Origin: Planococcus sp. PAMC 21323
GTDB taxonomy: Bacteria > Bacillota > Bacilli > Bacillales_A > Planococcaceae
Reading direction: 5' to 3'
Assembly: GCF_000785555.1 (NCBI RefSeq)
Contig: NZ_CP009129.1
Location: 2,294,001-2,358,000 of the forward strand
Length of the DNA: 64,000 bases
Below are positions 36,012 through 45,773 of the stretch, piece by piece. The first letter of the stretch is position 1, and each line of letters starts with the position of its first letter. A program made the translations under genes and the position numbers. The notes under the pieces are model-generated. The model saw nothing but the letters and a program-made list of their open reading frames with translations. It was not told where the DNA came from and searched no databases.

Positions 36012-36836
36012 ATGGATTTTATTACATTAAATAATGGATTAAAAATGCCGCAATTGGGCTTTGGTGTGTGGCAAGTTGAAAATGATGAAGCAACGAAGGT
36101 TGTCGCGAAAGCGTTAGAGACCGGTTACACTTCGATTGATACGGCGATGATTTACACAAACGAAATTGGCGTTGGCCGTGCGTTAAGTGATACGAAAATT
36201 CCGCGCGAAGATTTATTTATTACGACGAAACTTTGGAACTCAGACCAGGGTTATGACAGTACTTTACGTGCATTTGATGAAAGCCTAAACCGTCTTGGAC
36301 TTGATTACGTGGATTTGTATTTGATTCATTGGCCGACTCCGGAGTTTGATACTTATGTTGAAACGTATAAAGCATTAGAAAAGTTGTACAAAGATGGTCG
36401 CGTGAAAGCGATTGGCGTTTGTAATTTTGAAATCGAGCATTTGCAGCGGTTATTGGACGAATGTGATGTTCCACCGGTGTTGAACCAAGTAGAATGCCAT
36501 CCCTACTTGGCTCAAAAAGACTTGAAGGAATTTTGTGCCAAACACGATATTTACCTAGAAGCTTGGAGCCCACTTGAACAAGGTGGCGACGTGTTGAAAG
36601 ATCCAACCGTTAACAAAATTGCAGAGTCGAAAGAAAAGTCTCCTGCTCAAGTCGTGTTGCGTTGGCATTTGCAAAACAACACCATCGCGATTCCGAAATC
36701 GGTTACCCCATCGCGCATTGAAGAAAACTTTGATGTGTTTGACTTTGAGCTAACGAATGAGGAAATGGAAGCAATCAATGCGTTAAACAAAGAGCGCCGC
36801 AACGGACCTCACCCGAATGATATGAATGTACGTTAA
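36012..36836 (+). CDS. Aldo/keto reductase
   Basis: An NADPH-dependent oxidoreductase with a TIM-barrel, 274 residues. GFGVWQ near the start, D45 and Y50 in the DTAMIYTNE segment, K near residue 75 (FITTKLWN), HW near 108 (LIHWPTP), and the C-terminal AIPKSVTPSRIEEN cofactor motif are all AKR5-type hallmarks. It reduces small aldehydes or ketones such as methylglyoxal. The start ATG 36012 is chosen since AAAAAGGGG lies before it and homology begins at DFITLNNG. Confidence 0.93.
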   Translation: MDFITLNNGLKMPQLGFGVWQVENDEATKVVAKALETGYTSIDTAMIYTNEIGVGRALSDTKIPREDLFITTKLWNSDQGYDSTLRAFDESLNRLGLDYVDLYLIHWPTPEFDTYVETYKALEKLYKDGRVKAIGVCNFEIEHLQRLLDECDVPPVLNQVECHPYLAQKDLKEFCAKHDIYLEAWSPLEQGGDVLKDPTVNKIAESKEKSPAQVVLRWHLQNNTIAIPKSVTPSRIEENFDVFDFELTNEEMEAINALNKERRNGPHPNDMNVR

Positions 36837-36846
36837 TAATTTTTTA

Positions 36847-36876
36847 CCGCCACTTTAATGAATAAAGTGGCGGTTT
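36847..36876 (+). terminator. Terminator of the aldo/keto reductase gene
   Basis: CCGCCACTTTA and TAAAGTGGCGG around a 5-base loop. The T-run after it is short. Confidence 0.7.
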
Positions 36877-36931
36877 AACGTATGATTAAGAAGAATTATT
36901 AATCATACGTATTGAAAGGAGGAGAAGCAAC

Positions 36932-37333
36932 TTGAGACATCTTCTTGCGCTTGGCATTAAATTTGTCATTGTGACCTTTGTCTTGGTTCTAGTGCTGACC
37001 TTAATCTTTAACGTTTCATTCGTAACCACTTTATTGATTAGCTTGGCGTTGACTGCGTTGTCTTATTCACTTGGCGACATCATGATTTTCCTAAACGCCA
37101 GTAGCCCTGAGAACCAATCAACGCGCAACGGTATCGCCACCTTTATCGATTTTGTCATGGCTTTCCTAGTTATTTGGCTGATTGGTTGGTTACTGACGGG
37201 ACAAAATATCGAAATGGTAACACCTGCACTTGCTGCAGCTGTAATTATCGCAGTGAGCGAATGGTTCTTTCACCTCTACGTTGACCGTTTTGTGGTACCT
37301 GAGTACAACAATGTTGGCGCAGTTAGACGTTAA
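36932..37333 (+). CDS. DUF2512 family membrane protein (YndM-like)
   Basis: A 133-residue protein with four membrane helices, the layout of the DUF2512/YndM family of Bacillales. The conserved GDIMIFLNAS and the WFFHLYVD near the C-terminus are visible. Function unknown. TTG 36932 is the start, after AAAGGAGGAG. An AATCATACGT inverted repeat lies between it and the reductase gene. It is followed by a bidirectional terminator. Confidence 0.85.
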   Translation: MRHLLALGIKFVIVTFVLVLVLTLIFNVSFVTTLLISLALTALSYSLGDIMIFLNASSPENQSTRNGIATFIDFVMAFLVIWLIGWLLTGQNIEMVTPALAAAVIIAVSEWFFHLYVDRFVVPEYNNVGAVRR

Positions 37334-37338
37334 TGAAC

Positions 37339-37376
37339 GAAAAAAGTCGATCCTCTAATGGGATCGACTTTTTTTA
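37339..37376. terminator. Bidirectional terminator, DUF2512 / helicase-LexA gene
   Basis: AAAAAAGTCGATCC and its complement around a 6-base loop, between convergent genes. Confidence 0.9.
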
Positions 37377-39806
37377 TTGCTTTAACACACCAATAACTCT
37401 TCCATTGATGAAAACATCTTCGCTTCGCATAACAATCGGTTCATAGCTTGGATTTTCCGACATCAAAATTATATCGCTGCCCATTGGCATGTATTTTTTC
37501 ATCGTTGCTTCGCCATCAATTACCGCTATAACAATATCGCCATTTGATGCATTGTTTTGTTGGTGAACAATTACAACGTCGCCTTTATTAATACCTGCAC
37601 CAATCATGCTATCACCAGTAACCGTTAAAGAAAACGTTTCGGACGGAGACACCACCCATTCACGCGGCAACGTATGGAACGTTTCGTATGACTCGGTTGC
37701 CAAAACCGGAATTCCTGCAGCCACATTGCCAATCAACGGAACTGCTACTGTCTCGTGAACTTGGATCAATACTTCTTGACCCGCTTCTCTTACTTCAATT
37801 TGACCAATCGTATCTTGGTCTTCGGCATAATCGTATTGTCTACCGCTTTTGAGGTTTTTGTAAAGGCGTCGATTTTTTGTATTTGGTAAAAACTGCGCGC
37901 GGCATTTTGGTAAGTCTTGTACTTCTTCTCCTTTGCGGTCGATAATTTTGACCTCTAGCCCATCCGTCGCAATACCATAAAAAATACGACTATCCGCTTC
38001 CATATAGCTTTTCAGTTGTATCATGGCATCCTCGATCCCACTACCGAAACGTTTTACTTCCGCGATGATATAAGGCCTTGCTTCTTCGCCGGTATAAACT
38101 TGTACTGCGATATCACAATAACCTTTTTTCGAAAACTGCTGAACCGGAAATTCCAACTCCATCAATTCGTATGGATAGCCATAGGTTTCGTGAAGCTCGC
38201 GAATCAACCATTGGCGCGTAACCTCTTCTTTAGCATGAACATCCACTAAACGATCTGCCAAACGGTACTCGGTCATACTAATCGACTCGAACGGTCGAAG
38301 AGATGCCTCCTTTTTCATTCTTAAATAATTTCGATTGATTTCTTTCACAAAGCTAGACGGCTTTTTTACTGAGGACATATACAATAATTCGTTTGCGCGT
38401 GTCATGCCAACATAGAGTAGTTTACGCTCGTCGGATTCGACTGTTTTCTGATCTTCTGCATCTGCGTATAGTTCTTGCGGAATCAACCCACTGTTTAAAT
38501 CTATAAGGAAGATAACCTTAAACTCCAAGCCTTTAATCGAATGCATAGTCACTAGCTTTACTTTATCCGATTCAAAATCAGGATCGTTACTTTGCAAAAT
38601 TTCACAAGCGATTCCGGCCTTTTCTAAATCGGCCGCGGCACTTTCAATATTTCGGTTTCCACGAGCAACGATACACATTTCAGATAATCGATAGTCGTTC
38701 TTCAACATTGAAATTTCTTCTGCAAGAAACTTAATTTGTTGTTGAGGTGTTAAGAAAAAGCGATATATAGGTGGATGACCATGACGATCAATTAACGCTG
38801 GTTTAACAAAATCGACATTTGACTGAATACTGTCATCTGCTTCAATCAATTGAAATGCAGCAGTAGAAATCTCAGTGGTCGTTCGATAATTCTTACTTAA
38901 TGTGCGTGATTTCCCGCTCATGTCATAACCAATCGTTGTAAAGGGACGACCTTTTCCAAGCCAAGACTGAGGATAAATACTTTGAGTATTATCAGCTACA
39001 AACATCAACGATGAGTATTCTTTTTCTTTGTATAATTCTTTTAAAAATTCCAATTGAACACGTGTTAAATCTTGGCTTTCATCAATAAGAATATGTGTAT
39101 ATCGCCCAGCATCACTCAAACGTAACTCTTCCAACGCATAGAGGTTCATAAGCTTAAAAGTAGTTAGTCCAGCTTTTTCGAGTAATTTACGAAATAGAGT
39201 CATGACTGCATAAATAGCCTCACGGGTTTGTGAATTTTTCAGTAACTTTTGTGGAGTTCCGCTATTTCCTGATGCACGTCCGATGCGATCTACAGATTGA
39301 TACGTTTCTAAATCTGTCATCGCACACGAATAAATCCATTCCACTTCGTCTAATAGAAATTTACTGTTCTTTGGCAACAGCAATTTAACGTCTGGGTAAG
39401 ATTTCTTCACTTCGTGGATAGCTTGTATCATCACTTTATAGGTCTTGTCCGCTGGGGAAATCTCAAGCCTTTTCCCGATACGCTTTTGATAACGTCTAAA
39501 TTCTTTGAACATCATGCTGTCGATGGTGGTAATTTCGACTTCAGCATCCGAAGAAAAAAAGCGTTCTGCTTCTTGCAGTTCCTTTTCCGCCATACGCTCA
39601 TACTGATGTTTTATATAATGAAGTAAAGTTTTATTATAAGTAACCAACAAAACTTTATCATTTTCCTCATGACAATAATGATCCAGCAAAAAATGAATTC
39701 TCCGAATAGCAACAGTCGTCTTTCCTGAACCCGCCACACCTTTTACTAGCATTGGTCCCGAAGGTTCTAATTCAACAATACGTCGTTGTTCTATATTCAA
39801 CTTCAT
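37374..39806 (-). CDS. UvrD-like helicase fused to PD-(D/E)XK nuclease-like and LexA/S24 domains
   Basis: An 810-residue protein in three parts. Residues 1-500 are a superfamily 1A helicase: Walker A GVAGSGKT at 23-30, DESQD at 242-246, NYRTT at 306-310, VTMHSIKGLEF at 419-429 and YVGMTRA at 465-471. Residues about 540-640 resemble the HsdR N-terminal nuclease fold with D565, E583-V-K585 and a QLKSY motif (Q597, Y601). Residues 687-810 are a LexA/UmuD-like S24 domain with an Ala697-Gly698 cleavage bond, S733 (TGDSM) and K770. The 37-residue Ser-Lys distance equals that of E. coli LexA. It may act in DNA repair or defence and be cut when RecA is activated, which is inference. ATG 39806 follows GGGAGGTG. 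Confidence 0.88.
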   Translation of the reverse strand: MKLNIEQRRIVELEPSGPMLVKGVAGSGKTTVAIRRIHFLLDHYCHEENDKVLLVTYNKTLLHYIKHQYERMAEKELQEAERFFSSDAEVEITTIDSMMFKEFRRYQKRIGKRLEISPADKTYKVMIQAIHEVKKSYPDVKLLLPKNSKFLLDEVEWIYSCAMTDLETYQSVDRIGRASGNSGTPQKLLKNSQTREAIYAVMTLFRKLLEKAGLTTFKLMNLYALEELRLSDAGRYTHILIDESQDLTRVQLEFLKELYKEKEYSSLMFVADNTQSIYPQSWLGKGRPFTTIGYDMSGKSRTLSKNYRTTTEISTAAFQLIEADDSIQSNVDFVKPALIDRHGHPPIYRFFLTPQQQIKFLAEEISMLKNDYRLSEMCIVARGNRNIESAAADLEKAGIACEILQSNDPDFESDKVKLVTMHSIKGLEFKVIFLIDLNSGLIPQELYADAEDQKTVESDERKLLYVGMTRANELLYMSSVKKPSSFVKEINRNYLRMKKEASLRPFESISMTEYRLADRLVDVHAKEEVTRQWLIRELHETYGYPYELMELEFPVQQFSKKGYCDIAVQVYTGEEARPYIIAEVKRFGSGIEDAMIQLKSYMEADSRIFYGIATDGLEVKIIDRKGEEVQDLPKCRAQFLPNTKNRRLYKNLKSGRQYDYAEDQDTIGQIEVREAGQEVLIQVHETVAVPLIGNVAAGIPVLATESYETFHTLPREWVVSPSETFSLTVTGDSMIGAGINKGDVVIVHQQNNASNGDIVIAVIDGEATMKKYMPMGSDIILMSENPSYEPIVMRSEDVFINGRVIGVLKQ

Positions 39807-39964
39807 AGTGACACCTCCCTATTTTTACATCTTCTACCTATATTATAAGAATATTGTCATGTAATAGCAAAGACTATAAATGTAAATAGGTTTACATTTA
39901 TTAGTTCTAATCTTAGAAATAAAGTCGGCTCTTGTGAAAGTTACATCTATATGTTTATACATAC

Positions 39965-40000
39965 AAAAAACAGTACCCGAATTCTCTTCGAGTACTGTCT
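39965..40000 (-). terminator. Terminator of the DUF6241-like gene
   Basis: ACAGTACCCGAA pairs with TTCGAGTACTGT around a short loop. It lies after the minus-strand stop at 40018. Confidence 0.8.
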
Positions 40001-40017
40001 TCATTCATTACTTAAAG

Positions 40018-40521
40018 TTACCTAAACTTTCGCTCCACAAATTCTTGCTCCTGCTCTGGCGTCATAAAGCCCGTAGCTCTTCCCACTGTACCGCCATGCC
40101 AGTCCCAAATGGTGTTGTGTACATAGACAGCATTAGAAAAGTCGCCTTCTTTCCATTTGTTTAATGCCTTTAAATAAAAATCGGTATGCTTGTAATGACC
40201 CGCATAAGTGTTGACGATTGTTAGTAAACCATCGATGTTCTCAGGTGTCATTTCGACTGCACCTTTCTTTTCACTTGCAGTAATTTTTTGATGTGTCATT
40301 CGATGCATATGAATTTGCACATCAACTTCAGTCATCTCGAGATCTTCGCTTTCTACTTTTTCTGCTGAAACTGTTTGTTCAGCTTTTTTCTTGAGTACTT
40401 CGGCTACTTTGGTTATTTCTTCCCCTTTCGAGGAATTCTGAGTGAACATATAGTAGCCTCCCACAGCTAGTAATGCCAATACCCCTATTGTTATACCAAT
40501 TATTTTCATGATAGATTTCAT
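40018..40521 (-). CDS. Membrane-anchored protein, DUF6241-like
   Basis: A 167-residue protein with one N-terminal helix (about residues 5-24) and an outward soluble domain. The pattern IHMHRMTHQKITASEKKGA, then KALNKWKEGDFSNAVYVHNTIW and GGTVGRATGFMTPEQE, resembles the DUF6241 proteins of Bacillales, whose role is unknown. I use ATG 40521 after AAGGAG. A TTG three codons earlier overlaps the ribosome site. Monocistronic. Confidence 0.65.
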   Translation of the reverse strand: MKSIMKIIGITIGVLALLAVGGYYMFTQNSSKGEEITKVAEVLKKKAEQTVSAEKVESEDLEMTEVDVQIHMHRMTHQKITASEKKGAVEMTPENIDGLLTIVNTYAGHYKHTDFYLKALNKWKEGDFSNAVYVHNTIWDWHGGTVGRATGFMTPEQEQEFVERKFR

Positions 40522-40643
40522 TTTCTGCAACTCCTTGATTTATACCTAGTATATAAGACGATATCCCTATTATAGTATGCAGGACACGTTAACAGCTTTC
40601 AAGCTTTTATTGGAAATCGCACACAGTAAATACTTATAAAGTC

Positions 40644-40677
40644 AAAAAAACGCCATCTAAAAAAAGATGACGTTTCT
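40644..40677 (-). terminator. Terminator of the TPR-C39 gene
   Basis: AACGCCATCT pairs with AGATGACGTT around an A-rich loop, with T-run on the minus strand. Confidence 0.75.
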
Positions 40678-40688
40678 TGTATACTTTA

Positions 40689-43600
40689 TTAAACTCCCAC
40701 AGCCAATACTTCTTCTAAAACCTGTTCAAATAATTCTTCTTCCACCGCGGCCTCGATGAATACTTCGCCGCCTTCTTTTTCAAATAGCTCCGTTAGCAAT
40801 TTCTTTGCTTGAGTAGGTTGGTTTGCTATCATTGCTGCCCGTGCTAGCTCGTAATCCGCCGGTAAATATTCCGGAGCCGCGTCTTGCAACTCACGTAATC
40901 GTGTCATTGCCGAGACACTGTCCCCAGTATTGATAGCCATAATGGCAAGCGTTAAACAAATCCATTCGTTCAGTCGAAGCTCATCAGGCAAACGACTTTC
41001 GAATTGCTCTGGTGGTGTTTTCCGGTGATCAGCAAGCAAATGCATCAATCGTACATAACTATCGCTACGATACGGATTCAGTCTGATTGCTTTTTCGTAA
41101 AACGCCTGTGCCTGGTCGATATCTTCTTCGATCGCGGCCATATCCCCTTGCCACAAGACCAGATCAATATCAGTCGGTTGTTGCTTAGAAAGTTCTTGTG
41201 CTTGTTTTTTGGCTTTGCCTAGTAGCTTATGAGACTGCTTGTTATTAGCTTCTTGGAATGTTGCTTGCAACAGTAATTTCGCCGCATCAAAATTGCCCGT
41301 CCGTTTAACTAAAGGTTCAAGTACTTCTGCTGCATCGTCTGCTCCGTCACGCTCCATAAAGAATTCTGCAAGGTGCAGGACTGGTATTTCGCTGTCTTTG
41401 TATTTTTTCGCAGCATCTGTATACAGTTCGATAATATTCGAAACGAGTAAAAAACGGCGTGATTTGTCACGTAATTTACCGAAGAAATTTGTGGATTCCT
41501 CTTCTTCTGCATCCAACAAAACTACCAATTGATCAGCGCTATAAGTTTCAGCTATCGCTAAATTTTCGCCTTTAAGTCGTTTTTTCAAACGTCTTTGAAT
41601 CTCACCGGTTTTGCGCAGTTCTGCTAATAACTGAACATATTCTGGGTAAAAGCCCTCTTCTTCTGGATGCTCTTCAATCAGTTCTTCTACCAAAACAAGC
41701 GCTCGTTTGATATCTCCTTGTCGCATCCAAAATTGCATATGTTGATAACGAGAAGGAAGTGCCCCGTTCAACGCTTGTGCTTGAAGCAATAAAGTCTCAG
41801 CTTCTGCTACGTTGCCTTTTTTCTCTGCTAATTGCGCTTTTGCGGACAATAGCCACTCTTCAAGTACTTGTGCAGACACCCTGTCAAGCACTTGCGCAAT
41901 TGCTAGTTGTTTTTCTTCACTATCGACTAGCTCAAACAATTCTTGCAAATCGAGCGACAATGGTTCATTTTTTAAGACGTGTAAAGCGGCTTTAAAAGCA
42001 CGATCCTTATCTTCTAACGCTGTATAACTACGCATCAACCCTTCATGAGCTGCCGTGAAACTCGAGTCTGCCTTCACGCTCTTCTTGTAATGTTCGAGTG
42101 CTTTATCCCAATTGCCGGTACTTTCTGCAAGGCGACCCAAATGATAATACGCCAAATAAAATCCGTTCGCTTCTACCGCTTGCTCGTATAGTGTTTTTGC
42201 AAAACGCTGATGGTCTTCTAGCTCATACAAACCACCTTCGTAACACAATAATTCTGGATCTGCAGCAGTTTCGCGGAAACGTTTGAACCGATCGAATAAA
42301 CGGCTACGGAATTGTGGAGCTTCACCAAACCCTGCATATTGCACGGCAATTTCATGAAAATGAAGCGATTCACGTTCCATGCCAGCTTCTAACAAATCGA
42401 GCGCTAGCGTTTTCCCTTTGTCGTCTTCTGATTCTTGCCAAAGCATCGCAGCGGTTCGGTTAAAATAAAACGTGTCGCCAGTTTCAGCGTATTGCATAAT
42501 GAGCTTATTCATTTCATCGTGTTTTTTTTGTTTTAACAATACGTGCGCAATATGTGTGACTGTGTATAAATCTGCCGCATCTAGCGCGAGTGATTTACGG
42601 TATTCCACTTCCGCTTCCGCATACTGCTCCTGCTCCATGGCGATATGTCCCAAATACAAATGCAGCACATCGGTTTTTTCGCAACGTTCAATTCCTTCAC
42701 GGATTACAGTATTTGCTAACGGCCAATCTTCTTTTTCCATATAGATTTCTGCAATGCGTATGTACGCATATGGCTCTTTAAAATCAATTTTTTTAGCTTG
42801 TTCAAACGACGCAATCGCATTTTCTTCTTGACCAAGCGCTAGTAAACAGCGACCCATTTCATAAATAAAATAGCCGTCTTCAGGATGTTCTTGAGCCAGT
42901 TCACGGAAACGTGCTAACGCTTGTTCATAAGCACCCGATTCAAATTGAATCAAACTATGCGTAATTCGCGCAAATACATCTGTCGGTTCTTGCTCAAGCG
43001 CAATACTTGACCATTTAAATGCTTGAACCGTTTTGTCAATTTCCAAATAGCAACGCGCCAAATGACTATACGCCATTGGTTGATAATGATCCAGTTCAAT
43101 CGAACGCTTTAACAGTGGGACCGCTTTTTCATGTTCACTTTGGCTCATCAAAATAGCCGCTTTTAAAAACAACGCATATGGACTGTTCTTTTCTTTAACA
43201 CCACCTAAACAGATTAAAGCTTGTTCGGTTTCTTCTTTTCGGTAATGCATGTGCGCTGCTAACAGCGCAACTTCAGCATCATCTTTCCCGAGGTCTGTAT
43301 GGAGCTTTTCTAACCAAGTCGAATGAAGAGCACTTGCTCTTTCTGAAAATCGCGTAACCAGTCCGATCATGGCACCGTAACGTTCCTCTGGATGAGCTTC
43401 CAGAAAATCAATCGAACGATCTTTTTCTCCCTCTTTTTCTTCAGCAGCCCAAATTTCAAACAACTGAGAAAAATAAAGATGTTCCTTAGGATCAAGGTTG
43501 CTCGAAAACGAATGTTGTTCTGGCAATAAAAACACCATACTTAAAGAATCCGTTAGTTTATAAGTATTTGCGACGTCTTCATATGACAATAGGAACGGCC

Positions 43601-44837
43601 CTAAATCATTCGGATCTTGAATGATTAATGCTTGCAAACGGTCGTCATAGCCAATAACAACTTGCACATGTGCATTGTTTTCAATCATCATACTAAGAAG
43701 TACTGGAATTCCCGCATCAATAAGTTGCTTGTATAAATCGAGTTGCCCTTTAAAATAACGTGCTGTAAATCCGAGCGATTCCATATAAGCCATCGTTGTC
43801 TGCAGATCCGATCCCGTGACGTCAAAAACATGTTCTGCGATTTCGTCTTGCCCTTTTTTCATGCCGTATGCTTCAAGCATCAATGCTAACGATGCCGGCA
43901 CACAATAATTGAGCTTTTGAACATTCGGCGTTAACTTGATTTCTTGGCGCTTGGCATCTTGATCTATTTCTCCTTTGCCGTAAACGGTTTTTTCTAACAG
44001 CTTGTGATGACTGCTGACCCACGCCTGCAACTCTTCCCATCGCTCTAGCTTATACAAGCATTCGGCCGCTACATGCACCCATGCTTTATGATGCACGTGG
44101 TACGGGTTTTCTTGATTATAGCGAGTCATTCTAGCGAGTGCTTTTTCGTAATGACCAAGGAAAAACAAAGTCCGGATCATGTCTGCACGGTATGTCCACG
44201 AGTCGGGCTCTAACTCTTGTCCCTTTTCAAGAACAACGAGAGACTCCGCTTGTCTGCCTGTCATTGCCAATACATCTGCATACAACATGCGTACTTGTTG
44301 ACTCCGTTCAGTCACCTCATCACTCATTGCACCTGCTAGCACGCTTTCTGCTTGTTGCCACTCCCCACTATGAATAAAATAAAAACCTTCAAGATCTGGC
44401 CAAACAAATCCTTTTTGCGCTTTATACTGTTCCAGTTGTGTTTTTGCTTCTGGCAAACGGTTTAACTGCGCAAAAACGCGCAATAATAATTGATGTGCTG
44501 CAGCTAGTTCTTCTATTGAATCATTACCAGAATCAATGTCATGCAACCTGCCCACCATTTGCTCTTCTGCTTCCAAGCTGCGACCTGTCTCAAGTAATCT
44601 TGCGCATTGCCACGTAAATGTGCGCAACGTGCCAAAGCGTTTATGCGCTTGTGTTGCAAGTACATGGCTGTATGTATATAAATCGGCTTGATCGGTTAAT
44701 TTCATCAAACGCAAAAAATCTTCTTCGGTGTGTAATTCCCCTATAAATTTCCGTACTCCTCGAACTGAACGTGCAGTCCATAACTCACGAATTGCGTTTA
44801 CAACTTGTTGCGCTGTTTGTATTTCGTTTGCTTTCAT
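40689..44837 (-). CDS. Very large TPR protein with C39-like peptidase domain
   Basis: A 1382-residue, mostly helical protein. Many tetratricopeptide repeats are visible, e.g. FLKAAILMSQSEHEKAVPLL, AYSHLARCYLEIDKTVQAF and LHLYLGHIAMEQEQYAEA. Near residues 300-430 lies a papain-fold C39-like peptidase with C in NYCVPASLALML, H in NNAHVQVVIGY and D in IIQDPND. No signal peptide is seen, so it probably works in the cytoplasm as a scaffold or protease. Start: ATG 44837, because the -10 box at 44888 puts ATG 44870 too near the transcript start and that codon has no ribosome site. The ribosome site of 44837 is also weak (GAGAGGCGGG). Confidence 0.78.
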   Translation of the reverse strand: MKANEIQTAQQVVNAIRELWTARSVRGVRKFIGELHTEEDFLRLMKLTDQADLYTYSHVLATQAHKRFGTLRTFTWQCARLLETGRSLEAEEQMVGRLHDIDSGNDSIEELAAAHQLLLRVFAQLNRLPEAKTQLEQYKAQKGFVWPDLEGFYFIHSGEWQQAESVLAGAMSDEVTERSQQVRMLYADVLAMTGRQAESLVVLEKGQELEPDSWTYRADMIRTLFFLGHYEKALARMTRYNQENPYHVHHKAWVHVAAECLYKLERWEELQAWVSSHHKLLEKTVYGKGEIDQDAKRQEIKLTPNVQKLNYCVPASLALMLEAYGMKKGQDEIAEHVFDVTGSDLQTTMAYMESLGFTARYFKGQLDLYKQLIDAGIPVLLSMMIENNAHVQVVIGYDDRLQALIIQDPNDLGPFLLSYEDVANTYKLTDSLSMVFLLPEQHSFSSNLDPKEHLYFSQLFEIWAAEEKEGEKDRSIDFLEAHPEERYGAMIGLVTRFSERASALHSTWLEKLHTDLGKDDAEVALLAAHMHYRKEETEQALICLGGVKEKNSPYALFLKAAILMSQSEHEKAVPLLKRSIELDHYQPMAYSHLARCYLEIDKTVQAFKWSSIALEQEPTDVFARITHSLIQFESGAYEQALARFRELAQEHPEDGYFIYEMGRCLLALGQEENAIASFEQAKKIDFKEPYAYIRIAEIYMEKEDWPLANTVIREGIERCEKTDVLHLYLGHIAMEQEQYAEAEVEYRKSLALDAADLYTVTHIAHVLLKQKKHDEMNKLIMQYAETGDTFYFNRTAAMLWQESEDDKGKTLALDLLEAGMERESLHFHEIAVQYAGFGEAPQFRSRLFDRFKRFRETAADPELLCYEGGLYELEDHQRFAKTLYEQAVEANGFYLAYYHLGRLAESTGNWDKALEHYKKSVKADSSFTAAHEGLMRSYTALEDKDRAFKAALHVLKNEPLSLDLQELFELVDSEEKQLAIAQVLDRVSAQVLEEWLLSAKAQLAEKKGNVAEAETLLLQAQALNGALPSRYQHMQFWMRQGDIKRALVLVEELIEEHPEEEGFYPEYVQLLAELRKTGEIQRRLKKRLKGENLAIAETYSADQLVVLLDAEEEESTNFFGKLRDKSRRFLLVSNIIELYTDAAKKYKDSEIPVLHLAEFFMERDGADDAAEVLEPLVKRTGNFDAAKLLLQATFQEANNKQSHKLLGKAKKQAQELSKQQPTDIDLVLWQGDMAAIEEDIDQAQAFYEKAIRLNPYRSDSYVRLMHLLADHRKTPPEQFESRLPDELRLNEWICLTLAIMAINTGDSVSAMTRLRELQDAAPEYLPADYELARAAMIANQPTQAKKLLTELFEKEGGEVFIEAAVEEELFEQVLEEVLAVGV

Positions 44838-44887
44838 CCCTGATCGTTCCCGCCTCTCCCATTGCCTCATGTAAATGTGGTTGATTT

Positions 44888-44916
44888 ATTATATAGTGGA
44901 AAATTATAGGGCGCAA
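44888..44916 (-). promoter_or_regulatory. SigA-type promoter of the TPR-C39 gene
   Basis: Minus strand: TTGCGC at 44911-44916, 17-base spacer, TATAAT at 44888-44893. Confidence 0.6.
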
Positions 44917-45072
44917 TACAAATTTAGGGGGTAAAACAAGTTTATTTTGGGAAGTGGCTGAAGATTAGATTATAAGCAGGGGGTTAGCTACTGGGAGAGC
45001 GTTTTTCTCTTTCCTCCTATAAAATGATAAAGCATCAAATTAAACGACTCCGATTCACAGAGTTTGGGAATC

Positions 45073-45107
45073 AAAAAACGTTTCTTCTATTGAATAGAAG
45101 AAACGTC
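45073..45107 (-). terminator. Terminator of the second VanZ-like gene
   Basis: AACGTTTCTTCTAT pairs with ATAGAAGAAACGT around TGA. It follows the minus-strand stop at 45125. Confidence 0.85.
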
Positions 45108-45124
45108 AATTTGCTATGGAATGT

Positions 45125-45601
45125 TTATCGAGTTTTTTCGTCCGCGAATACACCAGCTAGTTTCTGAATCGTTTTCCAAAAAGTTTGTGTGATTCCGCCT
45201 TGTTCTTTCACATAAACACTCAATCGATAAGCCAAATAAATACCACCAATATCAATCACAACATCAGAGATTCTTCCGCTTCTTTGGAAAAACAGCTGAA
45301 GGAATTCCGTGAAGAATGCAAAAAGGCTACATAAAATGATCGCTTTGTTTTTATTGTTTATCGTTTTTTCTATAATTAAAAAAAGAATCCCGAAAGACAT
45401 AGCATGACCTGTTTTTTGAAATACGTAAACTTTACTGTTCAAATGAATGTCATTCATAATGAAGAGATCGGATAAATTGGGGAATACGCGAATATTGAAG
45501 TTTATTTCTTGTGCGAATAGCAAGGCTTGGAAGTTGTAGTTGTTGGTGGCTAATAAAATGCACAGCCCCCAGAAGATGGCCGGTATGTACTTTAGTTTCA
45601 A
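45125..45601 (-). CDS. VanZ-like membrane protein
   Basis: A membrane protein with four to five helices and the VanZ pattern: VFQKTGHAMSFGILFLI, then FAFFTEFLQLFFQRSGRISDVVIDIGG. This sequence is far from the VanZ at 20183. I favour TTG 45601 after GAAGGGA, giving 158 residues that begin with the first helix. The frame is open to an ATG at 45634 without a clear ribosome site. Substrate or phenotype cannot be told. Monocistronic. Confidence 0.75.
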   Translation of the reverse strand: MKLKYIPAIFWGLCILLATNNYNFQALLFAQEINFNIRVFPNLSDLFIMNDIHLNSKVYVFQKTGHAMSFGILFLIIEKTINNKNKAIILCSLFAFFTEFLQLFFQRSGRISDVVIDIGGIYLAYRLSVYVKEQGGITQTFWKTIQKLAGVFADEKTR

Positions 45602-45712
45602 AATGTTCGTCCCTTCAATCTTCTTTACTGACATGAAATTCCAGTAGATTCTCTTAGCTTATTATATGTCGAGTTTACTTAAATGACTAGTGACTATCTG
45701 GTGTAAAAATGG

Positions 45713-45738
45713 AAAAAAGCAACCGGAGTTGCTTTTTT
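45713..45738 (-). terminator. Terminator of monooxygenase gene 1
   Basis: AAAAAAGCAAC and its complement around CGGA, after the minus-strand stop at 45774. Confidence 0.85.
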
Positions 45739-45773
45739 CGATAAGTTTGTACATATATCGACTTTACTATCGG

